Shown here in pieces: positions 37,650 to 47,321 of a stretch of 64,000 nt of DNA. Position 1 is the stretch's first letter. Every line of letters starts with the position of its first letter. The translations under genes were made by a program, and so were the position numbers. Source of the DNA: Streptococcus sp. HMSC078D09. Lineage in GTDB: Bacteria; Bacillota; Bacilli; Lactobacillales; Streptococcaceae. The notes under the pieces were generated by a model that was not told where the DNA came from, did no database searches, and worked only from the letters and a program-made list of their open reading frames with translations. The DNA lies in the NCBI RefSeq assembly GCF_001813675.1, contig NZ_KV813650.1, forward strand, positions 96,879-160,878, given 5' to 3'.

Positions 37650-37727
37650 TGTGCGTAATGGAAGCACAAAAATACAGTTTATCCGCTGAGGGAGGTCCCT
37701 CAAGATTGACGAAGATAGGAGAATAAA
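37650..37727 (+). promoter_or_regulatory. Structured rplS leader (L19 leader candidate)
   Basis: The ~78-base leader has two hairpins, GTGC-N9-GCAC (37651-37667) and GAGGGA-GG-TCCCTC (37688-37701). A conserved L19 leader for autoregulation is known in Firmicutes; a covariance search would be needed to confirm it here. Confidence 0.5.
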
Positions 37728-38075
37728 ATGAATCCATTAATCCAAAGCTTGACTGAAGGTCAACTTCGTACTGATATCCCTGCATTCCGTCCTGGTGACA
37801 CTGTTCGTGTACACGCGAAAGTTGTCGAAGGATCTCGTGAACGTATCCAGATCTTTGAAGGCGTTGTTATCGCTCGTAAAGGTCAAGGACACACTGAAAT
37901 GTACACTGTTCGTAAAATCTCTAACGGTGTCGGTGTTGAACGTACATTCCCAGTACACACTCCACGTGTAGAAAAGATTGAAGTTGTACGTTACGGTAAA
38001 GTACGTCGTGCGAAATTGTACTACCTTCGTGCATTGCAAGGTAAAGCAGCTCGTATTAAAGAAATCCGTCGTTAA
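37728..38075 (+). CDS. rplS: 50S ribosomal protein L19
   Basis: A 115-residue ribosomal protein at the interface with the small subunit. Family segments: [44 protein letters not shown] and the basic end [28 protein letters not shown] precedes the ATG. Codon use is strongly biased to highly expressed codons (CGT for Arg, GGT for Gly). Confidence 0.99.
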   Translation: MNPLIQSLTEGQLRTDIPAFRPGDTVRVHAKVVEGSRERIQIFEGVVIARKGQGHTEMYTVRKISNGVGVERTFPVHTPRVEKIEVVRYGKVRRAKLYYLRALQGKAARIKEIRR

Positions 38076-38118
38076 GACGAACAAGGAGGCGGGAGTGATC
38101 TCGCTTCTTTTTTTATAG

Positions 38119-38190
38119 GTCCCCTTAGTTCAATGGATATAACAACTCCCTCCTAAGGAGTAGTTGCTGGTTCGATTCCGGCAGGGGACA
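38119..38190 (+). tRNA. tRNA-Arg (CCT)
   Basis: A 72-base cloverleaf: 7-bp acceptor stem GTCCCCT / AGGGGAC with discriminator A, anticodon stem ACTCC / GGAGT, 7-base loop CTCCTAA with anticodon CCT, and T arm with GTTCGATTC. No CCA is encoded. tRNA-Arg genes are frequent integration points, and an accessory island follows; no integrase is seen. Confidence 0.97.
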
Positions 38191-38195
38191 TAAGG

Positions 38196-38228
38196 AAAAA
38201 GGGAACTCGTACATGCGAGTTCCTTTTT
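38196..38228 (+). terminator. Terminator of the rplS/tRNA-Arg transcript
   Basis: AAAAAGGGAACTCG / CGAGTTCCTTTTT stem with a 6-base loop; the right arm ends in T5. The rest of 38229-38423 holds no convincing gene. Confidence 0.88.
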
Positions 38229-38423
38229 GTGTGTAAGAATGAAGTTAAAAATAGATGGAATATCTCCATATAATGAATTGATTTTTGAGGAAGGAAGGAG
38301 TAAAATGTAGTTAATATAATGACTGATTAGGAGTTTTATTATGAATGGTTTAGTTTTGGGTTTATTTACCCTGGAATAGTCCTTTACAATGTTTGTATAT
38401 TACTCTTTAATTACACATGTATA

Positions 38424-38432
38424 TGATATAAT
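38424..38432 (+). promoter_or_regulatory. Extended -10 promoter of the restriction-modification operon
   Basis: TGATATAAT lies 46 bases before the ATG of the Mod gene. Confidence 0.6.
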
Positions 38433-38478
38433 TAACTTATAAAACTTAGTTTATCTGAGAAGAAACAGGGAGTAATTT

Positions 38479-40386
38479 ATGAAACAAGAATTAGAGGAAC
38501 TGCTTTCACAACATAAAAATTTTTTAGTTGAAGGTGTTTTAAACAAAAACAAATTGGCTGAGTTGGCTCGTCGATATGATCCAGAACTCTTAAATGTTTT
38601 GATGGAGGATGAGAAAGTAGCCAGTCATTTCTTTTCAACATTAGAAACAGGCATCCAAATATTTAAGAAGGATGTTTTTTTGCAGTTTCTTAATAATAAA
38701 GAGTTCTTACCAGATAGTTTCACAGCGTATAAGACAAAAATTGGCTTAGCAACCGAGAATGGACAGTATTTATCTGAAAACAAAAACGTAGTATTGAATT
38801 TTCCCTACAAAGACTGTGTACTTGAAGGGGGACAAACAAAGGAGGATTCTAAACGTCAAGAAATATTCTTCAATGAAACGCTCGCACCTACAGAAATTAA
38901 TCGCTTATTAGATGATAAAGTATTTACAAATTTTAAGAGATTTGATAAAGATGGAGAACATGAGGTTGAAGATATAAATGATACTGACAACCTAATAGTC
39001 AAAGGAAATAATTTAATTGCCCTACATAGTTTAAAAAAACGATTTAAAGGTTTGATTAAAGTTATTTATATTGATGTCCCCTATTATTTTAAAAAGAATG
39101 TGGGCGATTCTTTCCAATATAATTCAAATTTTAAAATGTCTACATGGCTTACATTTATAAAAAACCGTTTAGAAATTGCTAAAGAGCTACTTAGGGAAGA
39201 TGGTTCGATTTGGATTCATACGGGTGAAGATGGAATGCACTATCTGAAAGTTTTATGTGATTCAATATTTACTCCTAAAAATTTTGTCGGCACAATACCA
39301 CGTAAAACTAGAGATGGAAAATCTGATGTTCCATTCAATTTTTCTCAAGACTTTGATTGGATTTTAGTTTATACAAAGGGAAATGAAGAAGATTCAATTG
39401 TTGGACGAGAAGTCACCCGAAAATATTATGAAACTCCAGATTTTCCCAATCGTCCTTGGCGAACAGCTGATTTGACAAGTCAAAGAACAATTATTGAACG
39501 TCCTAATTCGAATTTTACAATGATTAATCCAAAAACTGGAAAAGAGTATCCTGTTAATCCAAAGAGATCTTGGGCTGTTACAAAAGATTCATTTGAGGAA
39601 TGGTATAGTAAAGGAGGGATTGGGTTCCCAGATGATTATAGTTTTATGAAAGGTAATAGGCCATTCAGGAGAGTATTCAAAGATGAAGATTTAGACAAAG
39701 AAAAGCCTACATATGTAAGTAGCGATACCTTGCTCAAAGATTTTATATCTGATTTGTTATCAAAAACAAAAAATAAAAATGGCAATGATGAAATTACTAA
39801 ATTATTTAGTAGAGATGATTTTTCATATGCAAAACCTGAAAAATTAATAGAGGATATTCTAAAAATTTCCTCTAAAGAAAATGACATAGTTTTAGATTTC
39901 TTTCTTGGTTCAGGTACAACGGCAGCGGTAGCTCATAAAATGAATCGTCAATATATAGGGATTGAACAAATGGAATATATTGAATCTGTATCAGTTGAAC
40001 GATTGAAAAAAGTAATCGCTGGTGAACAGGGAGGGATTTCTAAAGATTTGAACTGGACTGGTGGAGGTTCATTTGTTTATTGTGAATTAAAAAATGATGC
40101 ACAAAAATTTAAAGATGCAATCATCCATGTGGCTTCAACTGATCAACTTTTAACTCTATTTGAACAAGCCAAGAAATCATCATTCCTTTCATACCGTGTC
40201 GATCCTAAAAAATTAAGAAAGCAAGATTTTGAGAAATTATCATTAGCAGAACAAAAACAAATATTGTCTGAAATCATTGATAATAATAACCTGTATGTGA
40301 ATTATAGTGATATAGATGATGGAGATTATCAAGTTTCAGAGCAGGATAAGAAATTGAATAGATATTTCTATGGGAAGGAGAATTAG
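38479..40386 (+). CDS. Type III DNA methyltransferase subunit (Mod) with atypical DVPY motif
   Basis: A 635-residue beta-class adenine methyltransferase that also gives target recognition in type III systems. The order is motif IV first, then motif I, as in the class. Motif I is normal: VLDFFLGSGTTAA (residues 471-483). Motif IV, normally DPPY, reads D199-V200-P201-Y202 in IYIDVPYYF, with codons GAT GTC CCC TAT; the usual following NTG is replaced by YFK. The rest of the core is recognisable (MSTWLTFIKNRLEIAKELL). The stretch between motifs (about 270-440) is the specificity part. A GGGAG site precedes the ATG. Activity may be reduced or lost; compare the intact Res next door. Confidence 0.9.
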   Translation: MKQELEELLSQHKNFLVEGVLNKNKLAELARRYDPELLNVLMEDEKVASHFFSTLETGIQIFKKDVFLQFLNNKEFLPDSFTAYKTKIGLATENGQYLSENKNVVLNFPYKDCVLEGGQTKEDSKRQEIFFNETLAPTEINRLLDDKVFTNFKRFDKDGEHEVEDINDTDNLIVKGNNLIALHSLKKRFKGLIKVIYIDVPYYFKKNVGDSFQYNSNFKMSTWLTFIKNRLEIAKELLREDGSIWIHTGEDGMHYLKVLCDSIFTPKNFVGTIPRKTRDGKSDVPFNFSQDFDWILVYTKGNEEDSIVGREVTRKYYETPDFPNRPWRTADLTSQRTIIERPNSNFTMINPKTGKEYPVNPKRSWAVTKDSFEEWYSKGGIGFPDDYSFMKGNRPFRRVFKDEDLDKEKPTYVSSDTLLKDFISDLLSKTKNKNGNDEITKLFSRDDFSYAKPEKLIEDILKISSKENDIVLDFFLGSGTTAAVAHKMNRQYIGIEQMEYIESVSVERLKKVIAGEQGGISKDLNWTGGGSFVYCELKNDAQKFKDAIIHVASTDQLLTLFEQAKKSSFLSYRVDPKKLRKQDFEKLSLAEQKQILSEIIDNNNLYVNYSDIDDGDYQVSEQDKKLNRYFYGKEN

Positions 40387-40389
40387 GTC

Positions 40390-43026
40390 ATGACGTTTAT
40401 TTATGAAACTTACGACACTGTAAGTCAGTCTGGCTTTATTGATTTTCGCGAAACTATCCCAAGTTACATCATTCAAAATCTAAAGTATCCATTACGCCCT
40501 TATCAAGAAGAAGCAATTGGTCGATATTTGTATTACAAAACTGATAAAAATCGTACCGTTCCAGAGCAGGTTCTTTATAATATGGCAACAGGTTCAGGAA
40601 AGACGCTCTTAATGGCTGCTGTAATCCTTGAAAAATATAAGCAAGGTGAACGTAATTTTATCTTTTTTGTCAATAATGACAATATTTTGACGAAAACAAG
40701 AGATAACTTTTTAGAAAACAGTTCAGGAAAGTATCTTTTCACTGACAAAATCGTTATCGACAATCAAAATGTAAACATACGAGAAGTTACAGATTTCTCT
40801 GATAGTCGTGATGATAGCATTAATATTGTGTTTACGACCATTCAGAAACTTCACCTAGATCTCAGTACTCCTCGTGAAAATAGGTTATCCTATGAACAAT
40901 TTAAAGATATTTCAGTTGTGATGCTAGCTGATGAAGCACATCATTTGAATGCTGGACTGAGTAAATCTGAAAAAGATGATAATACTAGTTGGACTAACAC
41001 GATTGAAACAATCCAGAAAACTGCTCAAAAATCGAGTATTTTTGAATTTACAGCAACGATTGATTTATCCAATCCTACATTGGCTCAAAAGTACGAAAAA
41101 TCTTTGTTGTTCAAGTATGATTTGAAGGAATTTCGACTAGATAAATATTCGAAAGATGTTCTCTTCCATTTAGTTGATGGAAGTGTGAATAACCGTATGT
41201 TACAGGCAATTTTGATTAGTCAATTCCGAAAAAAGATTGCCTTAAAAAACGGCATCAATCTAAAGCCATTAGTAATGTTTAAATCCCAAAAGATTTCTGA
41301 GAGTGAAGGTAACTTACATTCATTTTTAGAGCTTTTAAATCGTTTAACGGTGGAAGATATTCAGAATCAACGAACATTAGTCTCTGAAACGGAAGAACAA
41401 AATAATATTTTAAAGAAAGCACTTGAGTATTTTGAGTCAGCAGGAATTTCTGACACTGACTTGATTTCAGAACTCCAAGAAGACTTCCGACAAGAACGTT
41501 TACTTCTAGTAGATGGAAAGAATAAGAATAAAAATAGTCTGTCTTTATTAAACACTTTAGAGCAACCTGAAAATGAGATACGTGCCATTTTTGCGGTCGA
41601 TATGTTGAATGAAGGTTGGGATGTTTTGAATCTTTTTGATATTGTCAGACTGTATGATATCCGTGATGGTAAGACAACAAAAACTGGATTTGTAGCAGGT
41701 AAGACAACAAACACAGAAAAACAACTTATTGGTCGTGGAGCACGTTACTATCCCTTTGTGATTGGAAATAACGTAGAAGAAAAATATACTCGTAAGTTTG
41801 ATGAAAATGAGAACAATGAACTTCGTGTGATCGAACAACTGCATTATCATTCTGCTAACAATCCACGTTATATTTCTGAGTTGAAGCAAGTTTTACGTGA
41901 ATCAGGTATTTATGATGATCAAGAATTGGAAGAGCGGCAACTTAAATTGAAAGAATCATTCAAGAAAACTCGTACCTATACAGATGGAGTTGTATGGATG
42001 AATAAACGTCTATCGTATCAAGAATTAGCTGAGGGTCGTCAAGAAAGTCTTTTTGATACATCATTTATTCCAAAATCTTTTGATGTTGTATTACCAAGTC
42101 AAGGAGTTCATGATATAGACGCATTTGATGAGTCGCTCTATATTTCTGAACCTCTGGCTTCAGTCAGTTTTAAATTTGGTAGAGAAATTGGAAACAATAT
42201 TGTACGAGCAGCAATAAACCGAAATAAGAACTTCACCTTTGATAATCTTCAAAAAGCCTTTTTAGGACTAGGAAGTGTTTCAGGATTCATTACGATGCTC
42301 TCTGATATAGATGTACGAGTTGAAAGTCAGCATAAGCTTGTTTCAGATTTAACACAGGCAGATAAACTTTATATTACTGAACAATTACTGCACCATATTG
42401 AGAAGGATTTGATCTCGAAAGAGGAAAGATTCTTTGGTTCAGATACCTTTGAAAAATATCAAATTAAAGATTTGTTTGAGGATAACATTCTTAGGAAATA
42501 TACTATTAAGAAGAATAGTCAAGCTGAATTTGGATTATCACAAAAGAATCCAGCTGAGACAAATTACTATGAAGACCTTGATAGTTTTGATTGGTACGCA
42601 TATGATGATAACTTTGGTACCGATGAAGAAAAATTACTTGTCCGTTTATTAAAAGATCTAATGTCAGAGTTAGAAGAAAAATGGACAGATATTTATCTTC
42701 TTAGAAATGAAAAAGCTGTGAGAATTTATAGTTTTGATAAAGGGAAACCATTTGAACCAGATTTTCTAATGTTTGCAAATGATAAGAAGACTGGTAATGT
42801 TTCATGGCAGATTTTCATAGAACCCAAAGGAAGTCAGTTCTTGGATGCAGAAGGTACGTTTGTAAACGGTAAAGAAGGTTGGAAGGAAGAGTTTTTGCGT
42901 CAAATTTCTGAGCGAGATGAAGCGAAAACTCTCATAGATGATGATCGGTACCGAATTGTTGGTTTACCATTCTTTAACGAAGAAGTAAGTAAGGATGAAG
43001 TTAGGGAAGGATTGAGAGAATTATAA
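40390..43026 (+). CDS. Type III restriction enzyme subunit (Res)
   Basis: An 878-residue ATP-dependent translocase and nuclease. Superfamily 2 motifs: Walker A NMATGSGKTLLM (Lys71), DEAH-type LADEAHHLNAG near 177, and the helicase motif VI-like QLIGRGARYYPF near 445. The PD-(D/E)xK nuclease is at the end: PD791 in EPDFLMF and Glu811-x-Lys813 in FIEPKG, so all catalytic groups are present. It starts 4 bases after the Mod stop with an AAGGAG site, as a coupled pair. Cuts DNA between two inversely oriented unmodified sites in known type III systems. Confidence 0.95.
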   Translation: MTFIYETYDTVSQSGFIDFRETIPSYIIQNLKYPLRPYQEEAIGRYLYYKTDKNRTVPEQVLYNMATGSGKTLLMAAVILEKYKQGERNFIFFVNNDNILTKTRDNFLENSSGKYLFTDKIVIDNQNVNIREVTDFSDSRDDSINIVFTTIQKLHLDLSTPRENRLSYEQFKDISVVMLADEAHHLNAGLSKSEKDDNTSWTNTIETIQKTAQKSSIFEFTATIDLSNPTLAQKYEKSLLFKYDLKEFRLDKYSKDVLFHLVDGSVNNRMLQAILISQFRKKIALKNGINLKPLVMFKSQKISESEGNLHSFLELLNRLTVEDIQNQRTLVSETEEQNNILKKALEYFESAGISDTDLISELQEDFRQERLLLVDGKNKNKNSLSLLNTLEQPENEIRAIFAVDMLNEGWDVLNLFDIVRLYDIRDGKTTKTGFVAGKTTNTEKQLIGRGARYYPFVIGNNVEEKYTRKFDENENNELRVIEQLHYHSANNPRYISELKQVLRESGIYDDQELEERQLKLKESFKKTRTYTDGVVWMNKRLSYQELAEGRQESLFDTSFIPKSFDVVLPSQGVHDIDAFDESLYISEPLASVSFKFGREIGNNIVRAAINRNKNFTFDNLQKAFLGLGSVSGFITMLSDIDVRVESQHKLVSDLTQADKLYITEQLLHHIEKDLISKEERFFGSDTFEKYQIKDLFEDNILRKYTIKKNSQAEFGLSQKNPAETNYYEDLDSFDWYAYDDNFGTDEEKLLVRLLKDLMSELEEKWTDIYLLRNEKAVRIYSFDKGKPFEPDFLMFANDKKTGNVSWQIFIEPKGSQFLDAEGTFVNGKEGWKEEFLRQISERDEAKTLIDDDRYRIVGLPFFNEEVSKDEVREGLREL

Positions 43027-43078
43027 AAACATTGAACACTGGTATAACACAAATAGGGGATAGTTTGGAGATGAAATT

Positions 43079-44713
43079 ATGATGAATTTTTTAAGAAAAG
43101 TTTTTATTACTGAACCAATGAAATGGAATTATAGACTAACTATAGTATTTAGCGTAATTTCTGTACTTTATACCTTTATAAATTCTAATAATTATGCCTT
43201 TAATTTTTTGTATATTTCTTTTGTTATTTATTTCATTTATAGAGGTTATTCTAACAATAATTTAGGATCTATAAAGGCACAATTAGACAACATTTCTAAA
43301 TTAAAATTTAAAAATTTGTGTCTCGTTTTTTTCTATATAGTGTATTATCTTATTATTATTTTTATAATATTAGACCTATCGAAAAATATATCCCCTTTTT
43401 TTAAATTAGTTATTTTCGATAACAATGTTTTTGATTACAATATTTTAAATTATTTTTGGTTAGTGATATTAATTTATCTATTGTTGTCACAAATAATGTT
43501 TGTTTTATTTAATATTTCTTTACCAATAATAATATTGCTTGTTTTTTTCCCAATTTTATTATTTTCAACAATAGGTATACAAAATGGACTATTAAATTGG
43601 CCATTTATTGCATTATTAATGGGTATAGTTACAAACCAATTAATTAGTCCTGATATGATATTTTTTTTAACACAAACTGATAGAAAAAGATTTAGGAATA
43701 ATGAATTATCAGAAATAAGAATAAAAAAGATTAAGTATGCTGTAATTTTATATATACCTTTTCTATATGTTTCTTTAACAATTTCTGAAAATTTAGTATC
43801 ATACGATACGTTTTGTTATTTTGTAAATTTGATAACTTCGTCTCATTTAGATAAACAATCTATTAGTAACTCATTTCAATTTTTATTGTTATCAGGAACA
43901 TTAAAAATAGTGATAACAATAATAATATCAGTTGTATTCTTACAGTATAAAGATGTGTTTTTGAAATATATTTCTAAACAATTGTTCCTAGGTTCAAAAC
44001 GTGATTGTACTTTGAATTATGGTAAATATGTAGAAATAAAAAATGTATTATCTAAAACATTCAAAAGACAGTGGAAATCCTGTGATGGACACTATTTCTA
44101 TATTACAAGACATGATATAACAGAATGGAAGAATAAGAAAAAATTATTCTCTACTAAAATTCCTATTCAGGGTTTTAATCAGAATATTATTGATAATAAA
44201 AGGTCATTCAAAGTTATCTCTAGAGATATTTTTAAACTTGAAAATGTATATTATGTTAATGAAGAATCCGGTTTGATAAAAAAGATAACTAGTTCGCAGC
44301 AACAGGAAGTCAAAAGTATATTAAAAGAAAATGATCATTCAATTATGTGGCTACCTTTTTACTTTGTGTTATTAATAGGAATTTTTTGTATGTATTTAAA
44401 TTTTAATATGAATTATATGGGGAGAGGAACGTATTATTTAACATATTACGGTGAAAAGAATATTATTAATAAATCGGAAAAAATATTCTTTAAAGATGAT
44501 AAAATTACTATAGAACAAACTAGAACCATATATTATAATTCATCTCAGACTATAGGGAATAGTTTTAAGAAAAGATATAATTATCATTATGATAAAGTAG
44601 GTATGTTTTTTAAAAATAGCGAAGGTAAGTATTCCGGTGAATTTAATTCAAATCCTGATACTATAGTCATACAAGATTTGGGGAAATTTAAGCATTATTA
44701 CATTAGAAAATAG
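43079..44713 (+). CDS. Large AT-rich polytopic membrane protein, unknown function
   Basis: A 544-residue protein with about nine hydrophobic helices: roughly 18-35, 40-56, 78-100, 126-145, 148-168, 172-190, 222-242, 262-290 and 415-435. Two long soluble parts: residues ~300-410 (basic, KRQWKSCDGHYFYIT) and the C-terminal ~110 residues (THE strand-rich GTYYLTYYGEKNI, DTIVIQDLGKFKHYY). I know no family for it. Base composition is far more AT-rich than the core genes, a sign of transfer. It lies 52 bases after Res, on the same strand, and may be part of the same defence cassette. Confidence 0.75.
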   Translation: MMNFLRKVFITEPMKWNYRLTIVFSVISVLYTFINSNNYAFNFLYISFVIYFIYRGYSNNNLGSIKAQLDNISKLKFKNLCLVFFYIVYYLIIIFIILDLSKNISPFFKLVIFDNNVFDYNILNYFWLVILIYLLLSQIMFVLFNISLPIIILLVFFPILLFSTIGIQNGLLNWPFIALLMGIVTNQLISPDMIFFLTQTDRKRFRNNELSEIRIKKIKYAVILYIPFLYVSLTISENLVSYDTFCYFVNLITSSHLDKQSISNSFQFLLLSGTLKIVITIIISVVFLQYKDVFLKYISKQLFLGSKRDCTLNYGKYVEIKNVLSKTFKRQWKSCDGHYFYITRHDITEWKNKKKLFSTKIPIQGFNQNIIDNKRSFKVISRDIFKLENVYYVNEESGLIKKITSSQQQEVKSILKENDHSIMWLPFYFVLLIGIFCMYLNFNMNYMGRGTYYLTYYGEKNIINKSEKIFFKDDKITIEQTRTIYYNSSQTIGNSFKKRYNYHYDKVGMFFKNSEGKYSGEFNSNPDTIVIQDLGKFKHYYIRK

Positions 44714-44867
44714 AATTAAATGAAATTAACCATATATTTTATAATATAATTATTTTATAATTTATAGGTTAAAAATAACTAAAATAAATGAAATTATAGC
44801 ATAATTACATATGGAAATGATAGACTATAACTTACATAAAGAATATATAATTAGTAACAGGTGATAT

Positions 44868-46154
44868 ATGAGTTATACAAAAATGCAAATATCAAATTTT
44901 CTAAACGATAATATACTTTTTAAATTTTGGATAAGTGATGATTTTATTATTAAATTAAATGAAGATAATAATACATACACATTTGATGAGATTGAAAATA
45001 TAATTAAAAAAAATCTTGATTATTGGAATTCTATTAAGAAAATATCTTCAAATAGTTTCCAATATGAATGGCAAGACCTAAGTAATAAAATTAAATCAAT
45101 TAGAACGTACTTCTATGAAATAGAGAACTTAGATTTGGATAATGTAAATAACTACATTTATAACAATCTTTCAAGTAATCGACAATTAATTGAACAAGGG
45201 AAAACTATTTATTTATTATCAATTTCATCTCCCATCGACAAGGATGAAGAAATTCGAAAAATAAAAAATTTTGTTACTTATTACATAAACAAAACGGAAA
45301 ATAATTTTACAGATGCCGTTAAAAATTTTATCTATCTCTCAAAAAATATAAATTACATAGGTCACTATTTATCAAATCCTAACCAATATTATTTTTACCC
45401 AGCACTCTTTTTACTAAAAAAAGATTTTTCTAAGATTAAGGAAAATATTTCAGATTTTGAAAATAATATTGTAATTCCCTTGTCGAAAAAGTTAGAGGCG
45501 ATATCTCAGAATTCTGATGAAATGTTCAGCGAAATTACTGCCTTGGTAGAAACTAAGCATAGTGAAATTAGTCAAAAATTTAATCAAACAGTTTTAAAGA
45601 TAGAAGAATTTCAGAACTCAGTAAATGATTGGCAAGACGATAAGAATAATCAACTAAATAATTTAGAGAAAACCTATAAAGAAAAACTGTCGTTAGAAGC
45701 TCCTGAGCAACTTTGGAATAGTCTAGCAAAAGACTATAGGAATCGTGCTGGAATTTGGACTTGTATTTTCATTGTCGCAGTTGTTTTGTTAATTTTAGCA
45801 TCTGTACAGTTAGTTCTTGCTATCCATAATTATTCAATAGATGTTATAAAGGAGATTCCTTTTATTTCAGAATCATTTATTTTCGTTTCAGTTATCTCAT
45901 TTTTCATCTATATAATCAGAATATTAATAAAAATTGTCATGTCAAATCATCATTTAGCAGTTGAATATAAACAGAAGGCATCATTAACTAGATTTTATCA
46001 AGCTTTAATTAAATCTGGAACAAATATAGATAAAGAGGAACGTTTAATAATTATTAACTCATTATTTAGTAGAGTTGATACTGGTTTGGTAAAAACAGAT
46101 ACTTCAAATGACAATGATTCTATTTGGGCAATACTATCTAAGAATCTAAAATAG
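44868..46154 (+). CDS. AT-rich coiled-coil membrane protein, DUF6161-like C-terminus
   Basis: A 428-residue protein. The N-terminal ~210 residues are soluble and helical (DYWNSIKKISSN, YFYEIENLDLDN); residues ~215-290 are a coiled coil; helices near 297-320 (GIWTCIFIVAVVLLILASVQ) and 337-360 cross the membrane. After these comes HLAVEYKQKASLTRFYQALI and ERLIIINSLFSRVDTGLVK, a pattern like the end of DUF6161 membrane proteins (recognised by eye). Function unknown; families with this layout occur near defence genes. Separated by 154 AT-rich bases from the preceding gene, with an AGGTGAT site. Confidence 0.75.
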   Translation: MSYTKMQISNFLNDNILFKFWISDDFIIKLNEDNNTYTFDEIENIIKKNLDYWNSIKKISSNSFQYEWQDLSNKIKSIRTYFYEIENLDLDNVNNYIYNNLSSNRQLIEQGKTIYLLSISSPIDKDEEIRKIKNFVTYYINKTENNFTDAVKNFIYLSKNINYIGHYLSNPNQYYFYPALFLLKKDFSKIKENISDFENNIVIPLSKKLEAISQNSDEMFSEITALVETKHSEISQKFNQTVLKIEEFQNSVNDWQDDKNNQLNNLEKTYKEKLSLEAPEQLWNSLAKDYRNRAGIWTCIFIVAVVLLILASVQLVLAIHNYSIDVIKEIPFISESFIFVSVISFFIYIIRILIKIVMSNHHLAVEYKQKASLTRFYQALIKSGTNIDKEERLIIINSLFSRVDTGLVKTDTSNDNDSIWAILSKNLK

Positions 46155-46178
46155 TAGGTATAATGAAGGGAGATTGAT

Positions 46179-47147
46179 ATGAAAAAAGGTTTTGTGATTG
46201 TGCTTTCTGCTTTGGTCTTGGCTTCGTGTGGTCGTCCTCAGAGGACGGTGATGCCTAAGAATTCGGAGACCAAGCAGACCAGCACGTCAGAAAAGAAACA
46301 GTCTGGTATGGATTTAAAAGCGATCAAGGATAAGGACTACTCGAGTATACAAGGAACTTGGATCGATGGTCGTGGCAATGAGCTGGTCTTTGATGACAAA
46401 GGTTTGGTCAGCGAGGATGTTGAGCTTGATGCATCGTGCTTTAAGCAGAAGGACCAGATCGCTGAGATGACGGTTAGTGCCAAGTCGGGTGTTGGAGGCT
46501 ATGGTCTCTTGCTCCTTCCAAAAGGTCAGGAAGCGGGCAAAGACGATGCTTCGGATAAGTCTAAGGATCGGATCTGGGCTGGTCAGTCACCGGAATATGG
46601 CGATGATGACAATTTCTACTATTGCAAGAAAGAGCAACCGAAAGATCGGGAGCAAGTAGATGCAGACGATAGCAGTAGTACGTCTAAGACGAGTAAGGCC
46701 AAGAAGTGGAATACTCGCTCGGATGGTGAGGTCAAGTCTTCGAAGAAGGCAGACCAGAATGATTATCCAGGCTACACCGCTGCTCAGGTTGAAGCTGCTC
46801 GTGTCTGGGCTTATGTGATCAAGTCTGTACCGACAGAATTGAGTATTAATGAAAAGAGTGCTGGTACAAAAATTTACTTTGGTGGGCTAGGAGTTGACTA
46901 TCCTAAAGATGTTCGTCAGTTGTTTACACCTATTTCTGCAGAAGGTCATGTGACTTATGCGTCTAACGGTGATGGGACGGTGACGATCTATCCTGTACCG
47001 AGCCACTGGCAACAGTCTGCGGATGAGCTTAATAGTGAAGAGTTTATGACGCAATTTACCCAAGGAATCTTGGACCATGCAGAGACGGTGACTTTGCCAG
47101 ATGGAGATCCTGATTTGATTCGTCAAATTCTTGCCGTACTGAAGTAA
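46179..47147 (+). CDS. DUF6287-type lipoprotein
   Basis: A 322-residue lipoprotein with the lipobox LASC (Cys17) after a short signal peptide. A Ser/Thr/Lys-rich linker leads to a DUF6287-like segment MDLKAIKDKDYSSIQGTW near residues 44-61, with a strand-rich part to about 150 containing a cysteine pair (DASCFK, YYCKK). The C-terminal ~120 residues (AQVEAARVWAYVIKSVPTEL, then YPVPSHWQQSADELN) resemble secreted streptococcal domains of unknown role. GC content returns to the core level here. GGGAG precedes the ATG. Confidence 0.82.
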   Translation: MKKGFVIVLSALVLASCGRPQRTVMPKNSETKQTSTSEKKQSGMDLKAIKDKDYSSIQGTWIDGRGNELVFDDKGLVSEDVELDASCFKQKDQIAEMTVSAKSGVGGYGLLLLPKGQEAGKDDASDKSKDRIWAGQSPEYGDDDNFYYCKKEQPKDREQVDADDSSSTSKTSKAKKWNTRSDGEVKSSKKADQNDYPGYTAAQVEAARVWAYVIKSVPTELSINEKSAGTKIYFGGLGVDYPKDVRQLFTPISAEGHVTYASNGDGTVTIYPVPSHWQQSADELNSEEFMTQFTQGILDHAETVTLPDGDPDLIRQILAVLK

Positions 47148-47321
47148 GAGAGAGATTATGGTAGAATAACATTAAATGATAATTTTTAAACTATTAAATA
47201 TCTAAGTACTTATAAGGTTATAAAATTTAAAATTTTGGAATGTCTTTTACTGGAAACTTTATGTAATTTTGGTCAATTACAGGTCATTTTCGACTTGTTA
47301 AAAATTAAAAGGAGGCAATCT

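Noticed and set aside
38341-38379. 12-codon open frame MNGLVLGLFTLE behind AGGAG
   Set aside because: Too short to separate from chance in AT-rich DNA; no conservation can be judged.
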